Source of the DNA: Zantedeschia hybrid cultivar
Taxonomy: Eukaryota > Streptophyta > Magnoliopsida > Alismatales > Araceae
Assembly: GCA_030544215.1 (NCBI GenBank)
Contig: JARZZO010000014.1
Coordinates: 34,749,734 to 34,813,733, forward strand
Reading direction: 5' to 3'
DNA length: 64,000 nt
Under the pieces are notes generated by a model. The model was not told the origin of the DNA, did not search any database, and saw only the letters and a list, made by a program, of their open reading frames with translations. Of this stretch, positions 43,801 to 52,578 are shown one piece after another (the stretch's first letter is position 1; each line of letters starts with the position of its first letter). Made by a program: the position numbers and the translations under genes.

Positions 43801-44771
43801 TCAGAAATCATCGAGCAGCACCTAGAAGTGGTCTGGGCTATAGGCCAATAAAACTGAAGCAAGATCCGGTTCAGAAAGCAGAGATCAAAGAAGGTCCGAA
43901 GATCTGGGAGGCAATGTCTACGCCACCCAAAGAAGGCCGAGATCCCTTGACATGGACCATGTGTACTCACTTCGTGAAAGGGCCCATACTTAGCTATGAC
44001 AATACGGTAGTCATTACTTCCTGCTTTGACTTCCATGATATATATGGGAGGGATTTGGCCAAACATTGCTCTGAACTACTTACGTACCAATCCTTGGAGG
44101 CTCTGCGGCCTATGAAAAGGAGGAAATTTCATGATCCTGAATGTGAATGGTACAGGTGTTTCGATCTCAGGGACCTGTATATTGCACTGAACAGACTATT
44201 CTTGGATCTTGCAGAACCTAAGTGGCCGCCGCAGATTGATGAACTGATTGAAAGCCCTGGTGCCATATTTGACAAGTGGATACTGCTGTCTGAAGAAACC
44301 GATGAAGGGGAGCCGGATGACCCATATCAAGCTGGTTACACAACAGATCTGCTCTGGAGGGGGACATATCCTTCACATGTCTTCATGCTCCATACCTTAT
44401 TTCGTACACTGCTTTTGACCCCGACTTGGTCGCGAGTCATAGTTGAAGATATTCCACGGGCTCCGCCCGTCATGATTACTCTGTCCCCTCGGGACATTAT
44501 ACCACAACCTCCTCTCGATCTAGAGAGATTGTATAATCTGATCTGGGACATATTACTATATGATCCCCCTAATCCTCTGGCCTTGGTGCCACTTCCTCCG
44601 TCTGATTCTCCTCCCATTTGTATTCACTCCTTCTTTCTGTTTAATTCTTTCATTTTCCAAAAAAAAACGCCAATTTGGCAACAAATTCTTCCCAAATCCT
44701 CATCGAGGAAACATCTTACTTGTCCGATTGCACCCCATCGCGCGGATCCTTCGGTCAAGATTCTCTTCTAG
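40851..44771 (+). CDS. Element B gag core, protease, G-patch and unassigned module (ORF1)
   Basis: This 1306-codon frame is open upstream to the gag frameshift, so the stated start is not a real initiation site. In order it holds: the gag core (about residues 35-190, FTHLKEFMYE, GPALEWFFYL); a Q-rich linker (about 255-320); a zinc knuckle C-Y-F-H...G-H...C (about 386-399); a P/T/S-rich linker to about 640; an aspartic protease with intact D-T-G at residue 793; and a G-patch (about 960-1005, PGKGLGTQLQG...SGLGYRP). A module of about 290 residues with no domain I recognise follows (YGRDLAKHCSELLTYQSLEA, LLWRGTYPSHVF). The same order is seen in C and E. Gag packages element RNA in the cytoplasm; the protease would release the mature proteins. 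Confidence 0.9.
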   Translation: MLAKMERMDEQFNNLQKMMGVKAVPEINLPSLPVFHLPPSEMPVYRKYNGTGNPFTHLKEFMYESSFWQNDKRSLAFLFRRSLEGPALEWFFYLEPSEVEDYSIVSRKFIQRYQDRIAPSLSITDLIAEKMKPDEEFVSFADRWRGLAEKVKDHLSESEQVKMLISNATPQFKLVLSLNNLTNMAELYERARYCQNAFKDATFSSVFDPHRPNRPPPRKPAVPNSPSTGPTTEGTLSHEQVSTMNNNSPQFVRNQQQYQRPPQPSQQGYRQQQNPHYQQQYQRPQQPNQNQQQLQQQPQRQQQYQQQYQQQQQPQYQPRAPPAYHNVPRPGDYNQQRRPPGPKRAEYPALPESLADIFSALMAANALVLPREKAVWPQNTNTSRYCYFHRQPGHTIDTCFQFRVYIHDLNEHGGIDWEEMEKYITALKARRPQQQQQARPPAQAVASPNMGIVQNPLPEHQNQNQVAPILTNSQSEAGRGQQWRVEDSSSLCSTGHVQSTAERPPRRTIHIPRPQPVTITPIPTPTYHSPMPNNPLPLPAFLRPITPRTTTPPSYNPLQTNNAPLLPSRPLLRIPFPTSPATITTYPDMPLPSRPLLRVPFPTSPTTYPSTIQPSRPLIRTAPSPPSCTPSPTYQPSAPSAPSNPAVLKVSPGSSTVEEHALRSGRIFNKVFPQSTVRDGPSQPTEEAHNEESAPGTQYDLLKHLDRTPARITILELIKRSKSHQEALMEYLQKVMVNEDVRVEKIAALLVPQGDQPSITFRTSELAPPAARSMALSITVNICKKAVDACLVDTGASINVLPPKTLELCGVPKEKWLPSPISVTAYDNSTRSPLGMVYLKVELGPVSHAEVEFHILEIDPSINAILGRPYIKTLEAIPSTNHQCLKFPYKGRIIKVTSMPILAAAHTLNIKSAVLPGRQPFLSVLQVYRPVADPLKAATISPYPLNAIKRGKCMSTPGWRIMMKNGYEPGKGLGTQLQGRTTPVRNHRAAPRSGLGYRPIKLKQDPVQKAEIKEGPKIWEAMSTPPKEGRDPLTWTMCTHFVKGPILSYDNTVVITSCFDFHDIYGRDLAKHCSELLTYQSLEALRPMKRRKFHDPECEWYRCFDLRDLYIALNRLFLDLAEPKWPPQIDELIESPGAIFDKWILLSEETDEGEPDDPYQAGYTTDLLWRGTYPSHVFMLHTLFRTLLLTPTWSRVIVEDIPRAPPVMITLSPRDIIPQPPLDLERLYNLIWDILLYDPPNPLALVPLPPSDSPPICIHSFFLFNSFIFQKKTPIWQQILPKSSSRKHLTCPIAPHRADPSVKILF
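44657..44680 (+). promoter_or_regulatory. Likely -1 frameshift site (A-run) between ORF1 and ORF2
   Basis: ORF1 reads CAA AAA AAA ACG here. A slip of one base back on the nine-A run puts the ribosome in the ORF2 frame (AAA AAC GCC AAT TTG). ORF2 has no ATG near its start; it is closed by a TAA at 44642 and open from 44645. C has the same arrangement with ten As. Programmed frameshifting is an inference; no downstream pseudoknot was assessed. Confidence 0.55.
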
Positions 44772-47700
44772 ATCTACTCTGTCCCTCCCCTCGGGAGGAT
44801 TCTCTTGTATTTCCACCTGTATCCCAGGATTTTCTTCCTGCTTCGTCTTCGTTAGGTTATGATAGTGAGTTTAGTGAAGTTAGTCAGTCTAGTCAGGTTA
44901 GGAAGTCTAAGAAGCCTAAGGGTAGGCGAATTCCAGATAGATACCTCCAGGACTTAGCTGGTAAGTGCTTTTCTTGTTCTCTGATCCCTCAGCTTTTAGA
45001 AAATCCAATTCAAATGCCAGAAGATTGTATGGACGATGACTCAGTCAATGATGGGTACGGGGTATATGAATTAGTACATGAAAAGGACCCCATTGTTGAA
45101 GAGGAAGATGACGAGGACGCGGCTGAGGCATATGCCAGTGGAGTAAAGAGATTTGATGAACCCTCAGCTGCCGTAGAAGAGCCCACCAAAGAAATTAATT
45201 TAGGGACTGAAGACGAACCTAAGGTTGTCCTCGTCAGTAAAAATCTTTCTACAGAGGATGAGAACGCAATGGTACAAGTACTCAAGGACTATAAGGACAC
45301 TTTCGCCTGGAGTTATGAAGATATGCCGGGGTTAGACTCGTCTTTAGTTGAACACAGGTTGACATTAAAGGAAGGAGCCAGCCCTGTCAAACAAAAATTA
45401 AGGCGATTCCACCCACAAATGGCTTTAAAGATGAAGGAAGAGGTCGATAAGTTGCATAAAGCCAAATTTATTAGAGTTGTCCTTCATCCACAATGGGTGG
45501 CTAATATAGTCCCGGTTATGAAGAAGGACGGAAAGGTCAGAATTTGCATTGACTTCCGCGATCTGAACCGGGCGTGTCCTAAAGATAATTTTCCATTGCC
45601 TCATATTGATGTACTCATCGATAATACTGCTGGCTATGAGACGTTATCATTTATGGATAGATTTTCAGGATATAATCAGATTAAGCTGGCAGAAGAGGAT
45701 CAAGAGAAGACGTCATTCACTACACCTTGGGGAACATATTGCTATGTCGTTATGCCGTTTGGGTTGAAGAATGCTGGAGCCACTTATCAGAGGGCTATGA
45801 TGGCAATATTTCACGACATGATGCACATAGATCTGGAAGTGTACGTGGATGACTTGTTGGTTAAATCTAAAACAAAGGCTGAGCACGCTAAAGTTTTGGC
45901 AAGGGTGTTGGAGAGATCGAGAGAATATCAGTTAAAGATGAACCCCAAGAAATGTGTATTCGGGGTATCTTCAGGAAAATTGCTTGGATTCATTGTCAGT
46001 AAACGGGGAATTGAGATCGATCCTAACAAGGCGAAGGCTATTAGAGAAATGCCACCTCCCAAAAACTTGAAAGAGTTGAGAGGATTAATCGGGAGGTTGC
46101 AATTTATTCGCCGTTTTGTCTCCCAGCACTCACAAAGGTGTAAGCCGTTTTACGAGCTTACCAAGCCGGGAGTCAAATTCGATTGGGATGATAAGTGTCA
46201 GGAGGCATTCGATGGATTAAAGAATTATTTAGCAAGTCCCCCTGTTTTGAGACCACCATCTCCAGGCAAACCATTGATACTTTACATTTCAGTACTGGAT
46301 GATGCTGTGGGGACTGTCCTAGCACAAGAAGATGAAGAAGGAAAAGAGAGGGCAGCCTATTATCTCTCTAAACTTCTCAACCCCGCTGAACAGAGATATA
46401 CGGCGATGGAGAAAACATGTACAGCATTGGTCTGGGTTGTTCAGAAATTGAAACATTATTTTCTGGCCCATGAAGTCCATCTCATCGCTAGGATGAATCC
46501 GATCAAATTCCTTCTGGAGAAATCTGTTCTTACTGATAGGTTAGCACGATGGCAAAGCTTTCTATCTCAATTCGATATCACTTATATTCAACAGAAAGCG
46601 ATCAAGGGCTATGCCATAGCAGAACATCTTGCTCATCATCTCCTTCCCCGATTTGATCCAGTCCGATCAGAGTTTCCGGATGAGGAACTGATGTCCGTAA
46701 ATCAAATCAGAGATGATATGTGGACTCTGCATTTTGACGGAGCTCTGAATTCTCATGGAAAAGGGATCGGTATTGTTCTGTTATCACCTGAAGGTGTCAC
46801 CATTCCACAAGCCTTTCAGCTTGATTTTCCAGTCACAAACAATATAGCTGAATACGAGGCACTCCTTGCTGGCCTTGAAGCTGCTCATTTCCATGGTGCT
46901 ACCAAACTCAGGATTGTAGGTGATAGCCAACTGATTCTTCGCCAAGTGCTGACCAAGTATCGAACTCTCGATCCCAAGCTCAAGCCTTATCAAGAGTTTA
47001 CTTCTGCTTACTCAAAGCTTTTCACGAAATTGATCTTTGTCCATGTCCCTAGGAATCAGAACATCTTAGCTGACGCTCTAGCTTCACTCGCATCTTCTCT
47101 TGATTTTCCAATCAGCAAACAATCCGAATCAATCATAGTTCATAGGCGTCTTTCACCCGCCGTGAAAGATCCTTCATTCCTTAGAACTAAGGAGAAGTTG
47201 CTGAAGAAAGTCAGAGACGGAGATATCATTGAGAAGAGAGAAATCATGTTGATGGAGCTGTTAGAAGAGATGGATGATGAACAGAAGCCATGGTATTATG
47301 AAATTGCAAAATATTGTGAAGATCAATCATATCCTGAGGAAGCTACAACTGAGGAGAAGAGAGCTATCAGGAGAGTTGCTCAACGATACACCCTAGTTGG
47401 GGGAGCATTATATAAGAGAGGTTTTGATGGAGTTCTTTTGAGATGTTTAGACGAAGATGAGCTTTGGAAGGTTATGGAAGGAGCTCATAGTGGAGTTTGT
47501 GGTGGTCATGTCAATGGACAGATGCTAGCAAAGAAGATCCTTAGACAAGGATTTTATTGGCCAACCATGGAAGAAGACTATGTAGGATATGTTCGTAGGT
47601 GTGCTAAGTGTCAACTTCACGCCGATAAAATTCATTCTCCTGCATCTTCACTCCATCCTGTTTCTTCCCCATGGCCTTTCTCTATGTGGGCTTTCGACAT

Positions 47701-48550
47701 TATTGGACCTCTTGGTAATCCAAATTCCGGCATCAAGCAAAAATCTTTCATTCTCACGGCAACGGAATACTTCACCAAGTGGGCAGAAGCTGAAGCGTAC
47801 GTGGAGATCAAAGCATCAACCGTCTGCAAGTTCATCATGAAGAACATCATCACTCGATTTGGAATTCCAAGCACCATCGTCACCGACAATGGACCGCAGT
47901 TCGTGTCACAGGAATTGAAGGACCTCTGTAACAGGTATAAAATTGCATTGCATCATTCGTCTCCTTATTATCCGCAAGGCAATGGCCAAGCAGAGGCAAC
48001 AAATAAGACTTTGATAAAAATCATCAAAAAGACGTGTAAATCTAATAAATTTGCAGATTGGCCAGAAAAATTGGTTGAGGCTCTATGGGCCTACCGAACT
48101 TCAATCCGCACACCTACTGGGCAAACTCCTTATTCCTTAACATTTGGAATGGAGGAGGTAGTTCCATATGAGATCCTTATACCGTCATTAAGAGTACAAT
48201 TGAATAAGGAATTTTCTATTGATGAACATCGTTCAGCACTCCTTGCTCAATTGGAACTTTTAGACGAGAAAAGATGGTCAGCTGCTAATCATGCAAAAGT
48301 TTATCAAAACAGACTAGCACGTTTTTATCAAAAGAAAGTCATTGAACGTAAGTTCAAAGTGGGTGAAATGGTTGTTAAAAGAATTTTTATAAAACTTGGT
48401 GGTCCGCGTTCTAAGCTCCAACCCAACTGGGAAGGACCTTATGTTGTATCGCACGCTTTTCCTGGTAATGCTTATCGTCTTGTTAATGCAGAAGGAGAAG
48501 AGTTAAAACATCCTTGGAATGGCTTACATCTTAAGAAATACTACCCTTAG
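44675..48550 (+). CDS. Element B reverse transcriptase, dual RNase H and integrase (ORF2)
   Basis: A frame of 1291 codons overlaps ORF1 by about 97 bases and is shifted by -1. It holds: an acidic N-terminal extension (to about 200); reverse transcriptase (about 235-435, CIDFRDLN, FMDRFSGYNQI, YVDD at 390-393); a gypsy RNase H with degenerate active site (about 480-640); and a second, archaeal-type RNase H (about 683-805, FDGAL with D at 688, NIAEYEALL, GDSQLILRQV, ILADALASLAS). The second RNase H is diagnostic of the Tat lineage. Integrase has an H-H-C-C finger from H938 and catalytic D1008, D1071 and E1107 with 35 residues between the last two. It ends KYYP without a chromodomain. All catalytic residues are present. 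Confidence 0.95.
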   Translation: MATNSSQILIEETSYLSDCTPSRGSFGQDSLLDLLCPSPREDSLVFPPVSQDFLPASSSLGYDSEFSEVSQSSQVRKSKKPKGRRIPDRYLQDLAGKCFSCSLIPQLLENPIQMPEDCMDDDSVNDGYGVYELVHEKDPIVEEEDDEDAAEAYASGVKRFDEPSAAVEEPTKEINLGTEDEPKVVLVSKNLSTEDENAMVQVLKDYKDTFAWSYEDMPGLDSSLVEHRLTLKEGASPVKQKLRRFHPQMALKMKEEVDKLHKAKFIRVVLHPQWVANIVPVMKKDGKVRICIDFRDLNRACPKDNFPLPHIDVLIDNTAGYETLSFMDRFSGYNQIKLAEEDQEKTSFTTPWGTYCYVVMPFGLKNAGATYQRAMMAIFHDMMHIDLEVYVDDLLVKSKTKAEHAKVLARVLERSREYQLKMNPKKCVFGVSSGKLLGFIVSKRGIEIDPNKAKAIREMPPPKNLKELRGLIGRLQFIRRFVSQHSQRCKPFYELTKPGVKFDWDDKCQEAFDGLKNYLASPPVLRPPSPGKPLILYISVLDDAVGTVLAQEDEEGKERAAYYLSKLLNPAEQRYTAMEKTCTALVWVVQKLKHYFLAHEVHLIARMNPIKFLLEKSVLTDRLARWQSFLSQFDITYIQQKAIKGYAIAEHLAHHLLPRFDPVRSEFPDEELMSVNQIRDDMWTLHFDGALNSHGKGIGIVLLSPEGVTIPQAFQLDFPVTNNIAEYEALLAGLEAAHFHGATKLRIVGDSQLILRQVLTKYRTLDPKLKPYQEFTSAYSKLFTKLIFVHVPRNQNILADALASLASSLDFPISKQSESIIVHRRLSPAVKDPSFLRTKEKLLKKVRDGDIIEKREIMLMELLEEMDDEQKPWYYEIAKYCEDQSYPEEATTEEKRAIRRVAQRYTLVGGALYKRGFDGVLLRCLDEDELWKVMEGAHSGVCGGHVNGQMLAKKILRQGFYWPTMEEDYVGYVRRCAKCQLHADKIHSPASSLHPVSSPWPFSMWAFDIIGPLGNPNSGIKQKSFILTATEYFTKWAEAEAYVEIKASTVCKFIMKNIITRFGIPSTIVTDNGPQFVSQELKDLCNRYKIALHHSSPYYPQGNGQAEATNKTLIKIIKKTCKSNKFADWPEKLVEALWAYRTSIRTPTGQTPYSLTFGMEEVVPYEILIPSLRVQLNKEFSIDEHRSALLAQLELLDEKRWSAANHAKVYQNRLARFYQKKVIERKFKVGEMVVKRIFIKLGGPRSKLQPNWEGPYVVSHAFPGNAYRLVNAEGEELKHPWNGLHLKKYYP

Positions 48551-50091
48551 GTTAAAGAGTCGATCAGTATGGTGCAAAGACCAGTGGAATCAGAAAATTT
48601 ATAAACTCAAATTTCCTTATTAGTCTGGATAATTTAATTTCAAGCCCATTACTGCACACACTAACACGTTTGATTCGTGAGTAACAAGAGATGACAAAGC
48701 CTAAAGGATATCGAAAGCTTGACCGAAAGTGTGAAGTACAAATCATTCATTTTTTAAAGCAAAATTCTGTTTTATACTCGGCCCATTATGTCGGAACGAG
48801 GCTTAGAATAGACTACCAAGAATATCCGCCATCTTAGTAGGAGGCCGTCATAAAAAAAAGGGGGAGATCCGTCCCGGAGAAAAAAAAAAGAAAAGAAAAA
48901 GCAAGGCAAAAGCCAAATGCCAAATCAAAAGGCCATTACACTACAAACGTTACATCAAGGCCATAAAATGAAATGAAAGGGAACGCAAGGTCGATAAATA
49001 CCCTGGAAAGAAAATGACCGAACCCCAACGGATATTAGGGTAGGAAAGGGACATCTTTTTAAGTCTCCGGAACCTTCTCGTGGGCTTTCTAAACTTATTC
49101 ATCCTTTCTTTCTAAAGAGATGTACTCCAAACTTAAGGAATGGCTTAGATTGACTAAGGGTCAAATCATCAAATGGGATCACGAATGGAAACACAAATTC
49201 AAACACGATGGGTTTAAGTTAAGTTGTTAAAGAATAATTTGGAAATGAAGTTAATAAATGAATATGATCTTTTGATCCAAGTACCATGCTGATCTTTTAG
49301 TCAAAAATCCAAAAAAATACATAAGTCAAAAATCCAAAAAAATACATATGTCAAAAATCCAAAAAAATACATAAGTCAAAAATCCAAAAAAATACATATG
49401 TCAAAAAAAAAAAAAAAAATACATATGTCAAAAATCCAAAAAAAATACATATGTCAAAAAAAAAAAAAATGCATATGTTTCAAAAAAAGCCAAAAAAAAT
49501 ACATATGTTTCAAAAATCCAAAAAAAATACATATATCAAAAATCCAAAAAAAAATACACATGTTTCAAAAATTCAAAAAAAAAATACATATATATAAAAA
49601 AAAAATCCAAAAAAAAATACATATATCAAAAATACAAAAAAAATACATATGTTTCAAAAATTCAAAAAAAATGCATATGCCAAAAGTCAAAAAAAAGCAT
49701 ATATTTCAAAACCCCAAACAAAAATGAATATTTCAAAAACAACAAAAATATTTCAATTAGCATCTGCTTGTTGCATTTGGTGTGTTTCATCCCTTTTATT
49801 TTCAGCGAGCATCTGTCTGCTTGTGTGTTGCACTTTGCTTAAGTTTGATTATTCTCATTACCTTTGTTAATAAAGGCCATGCCCCTTCACCATTTATTGA
49901 AGAAAAGATTGATTGACCATTTATTTGGTCATGCAAGGGGCTAAGCCTAATAGATACTTAACCTGTTTGTTAAGTGTGTACAGAATGCAAGATAAACACA
50001 GGAACACAAAATTGGAGCCAAAAAGTTTCATGTATATTATCGAAAGGCGTTTTTGTACATGATACATGAAGAAAAGAAGATACATGAGCCC
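48551..50091 (+). other. Spacer between integrase and the antisense gene of B
   Basis: Non-coding, and similar to C 58221-59514 throughout. It contains an A-rich tandem repeat (listed separately) and short purine-rich segments. It forms the 3' flank of the first antisense gene in intact relatives. Confidence 0.7.
49300..49745. repeat. A-rich tandem repeat, unit about 25 bp
   Basis: Degenerate units of the form TCAAAAATCCAAAAAAATACATATG recur about 15 times with length variation in the A-runs. A lysine/isoleucine-rich frame across it (49398-49727) is a by-product. C has a shorter array at 58979-59120. Confidence 0.85.
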
Positions 50092-50281
50092 TCAAGGCTG
50101 GCTCTCCCCTCCGCCCTCGTCCAACTGGCTCTGGGCCTCGTCAGGTGCATCCGGTGCTGGCTCTCGACTAGGAGGTGGAGGTGGTCCCATCGCGCTCGGC
50201 CCTGCCTGACCGGAAGACACAGCGGCACTGGTCGTAAAAGCACTGGTCAAACCCCGCTCATGGGCACGCTGTCGAGCTCGC
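50092..50281 (-). pseudogene. Remnant of the first antisense gene in B (last exon only)
   Basis: The minus strand encodes RARQRAHE... followed by SSGQAGPSAMGPPPPPSRE and the end GESQP plus stop. This matches the C-terminus of the PMD gene in C (59515 onward). At about 50280 the match ends and sequence corresponding to E near 29525 begins, so one deletion removed the rest of this gene and all of the second antisense gene. Confidence 0.8.
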
Positions 50282-51235
50282 TGAAAATTCAAGAAAACTC
50301 GAGTAAAACTGGAAATGTCGAGAAGATCCCATTGTGGGAGTCAAGAAGTCCTGACCGTGGCTAAAAAGACGGTTATTTCTACCCTTTCATGTAATTACTT
50401 TGCATTCGCATTATTATATGATAAATATTTATTAGAGCATATCAAGGACCTTGTGGTTTTGATGAAACTGGAATTCGAGTTCCCCTACAACAAAAACAGT
50501 GATAATTCCAGAGAATTCTTAATCGCACGGATAGGCCGTTGGATTGTTAATTAGTGAGGACGATGGTTCCACTTTTGTGAAACGGTGCGTGGATAAACGA
50601 GCTTCGGCTTAGCACTGGATTACAAGAATTGGTATCTTGACTCATTAATGACAATTTGACAATATTATCCTTGATTAATTTATATTTTATTTGACTTTAT
50701 ATTTTTCTTTTAGCCCAGCATGCATCATGTAGGACTTTGAAATCATTGTGATAAGAATTAATTATTGATTAAGTTTCAGACTATTAAATCAAAACAATCT
50801 CAAAACATGATATGAAATATTCCATTCTGAATTGAGTATCTTGATTATCTTTGAAGTTTGCTTGAAGATATCCTTGGAATTCTATCCTCGATTGGATTCT
50901 TTATCCAATATTTCTTGTTTTCTTTTAAGATCCATCATGGCTGCAGCACGTCCACATTGGCTGGCAAACGCTCCCCATGATGAAACCTACAGTGTCTACG
51001 ACCTGGGGTACTTCCCACTCCGAGGAGGTTGATCGACTTTATTTTATTTCCTTGTTTACCTCATCCAGACAGGATTGATTACATTGATTTCATTGAGCTA
51101 TCTTCATTGTTGATTTTGAGAAAAATTCCAATCATGTGATGTTAAGAGCGTGTCTCATCACACCTTGGCATCACCTTTTCAGTACATTCCATTCCATTTC
51201 ACTCCCTTGCAAAGACGATGCCAAGGTGAGGCAGC
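50282..51235 (+). other. 3' untranslated region and polypurine tract of B
   Basis: Non-coding, AT-rich, matching E 29525-30453. It ends CCAAGGTGAGGCAGC (51221-51235) before the 3' LTR, the expected plus-strand primer. Confidence 0.75.
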
Positions 51236-52573
51236 TGTAGACACGCTAATTTTGACATCATTTCGAGTAAATTTCATATCATATAATAATGCCTCAGAAT
51301 GGTCTGATATTTAACCATTGATTAATTTTTATTAATATTTTTGAGTGTCGGGTTGAACATACATGTTTTAAGTTAATCAATTGAATTGATTTTAGCTCAA
51401 ATTTCAGTTAAAATATGAAGAATCCTAAAAGGCGTCGACCCTTGTGGACGCTATTTAGAGTTTATTCGTACTTTAACATTTAAATTTGAATTTTAATTAA
51501 TTGATTTGTTAGCTAAAAGGCGTCTGTGATGGTCGACGCGTTTTAGGTTTCCTAAGCTATTTCAACTTTTCTTCCGGATGTTTATCCTTATCTTAATTAG
51601 TGTAAAAGACGTCTACCCATGTGGACGCGTTTTAGCTAATAAAGATAAAGATAAGTTTTCCCGGATATTTATCCTTATCTTAATTTAATCTGAAAGGCGT
51701 CATCCAAGGTGGACGCGTTTTAGATAATTACAGATAAAGATGAATTAATCAGTAATTATCTGTCGATTAAGGTGGATAAATCCTAGATTTTTCTATGTTA
51801 ATCGTGAACGCAGAAAATGTCTATAAATACCTTGCATCTCAAGGAGTTAAAAAAAAAGAAAAAAAGAGGAGAGAGAGAATTATTGAGCCACAGCGTTATA
51901 GCGATTTGGAGATCGAAGCAACCACGTCGGAACGTCGGAGCGCTGCCATTTCCAGAAGTCGGCATCCCTCTTCAAGATCTTCATCCATTCAAGGCTCCAA
52001 CTGGACTGGGCATAAGTTTTCATTTCTGAATTTCAATTACATCCTTTATTAGTTTCATTCTCATAATCACTTCATGCAATACACACCACATCATTAATTT
52101 TCCAAAACCATCTGTTCTAAAGGGGTTTCAAAGCCATTTAAACAAGTGAGTTGCTGTTTAAACATGTTTATAATCATGGTTAGCTTTGATATTATTTCTA
52201 TTTAGATTCTCATCAGTATTTCTTCTTTATTTTTCTGTTTCTCTGTCTCTGCTGCATTCAACAACAACAACAAGAAATCAAAAGGGGGAAATCAAGCACA
52301 AAGCCAGGAGAACTTCTGGACGATCCTCAACATTCAACAGCAAGAACAAAAGAACAAGAAAGGGCTCTCTTTCTTCAGCCGGCTGAAGGAGGGGAACCAA
52401 GGACTCATTCTTCCGCGTTTAAACAGGTAGGCGATCAAACCTCTTTTGAAGCTTTTTAGTTAAAAGTTTCTGGCGATCACTGCACTTTAGTTTCTGTTTT
52501 TTTTAATAGGTAAATTTACCCTAAACAACATAGTTTTTCACATTAATCACACGAGCAATTTTCAGCACCTACA
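51236..52573 (+). repeat. 3' LTR of element B
   Basis: It has the same length (1338 bp) and ends as the 5' LTR. By eye about a dozen substitutions separate them, for example GATATC/GACATC near the start and CGCGAACG/CGTGAACG before the TATA box. It holds the same four hairpin repeats at about 51425-51725. Confidence 0.95.
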
Positions 52574-52578
52574 AGGCT

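Larger units (their letters stand above)
37684..52573 (+). mobile_element. Element B: young, nearly complete Tat-type Ty3/gypsy retrotransposon
   Basis: Two 1338-bp LTRs frame a 14.9-kb element with a perfect duplication AGGCT at 37679-37683 and 52574-52578. By eye the LTRs differ at about a dozen positions. Two long frames encode gag-protease and polymerase-integrase, with all catalytic motifs present. Known damage is a one-base deletion in gag near 40730 and loss of the antisense genes. It sits in the gag linker of C, a member of the same family, so this is a self-nested insertion. Confidence 0.95.

Noticed and set aside
49398..49727. 109-codon lysine/isoleucine-rich frame
   Set aside because: It is the translation of an A-rich tandem repeat and has no counterpart in C.
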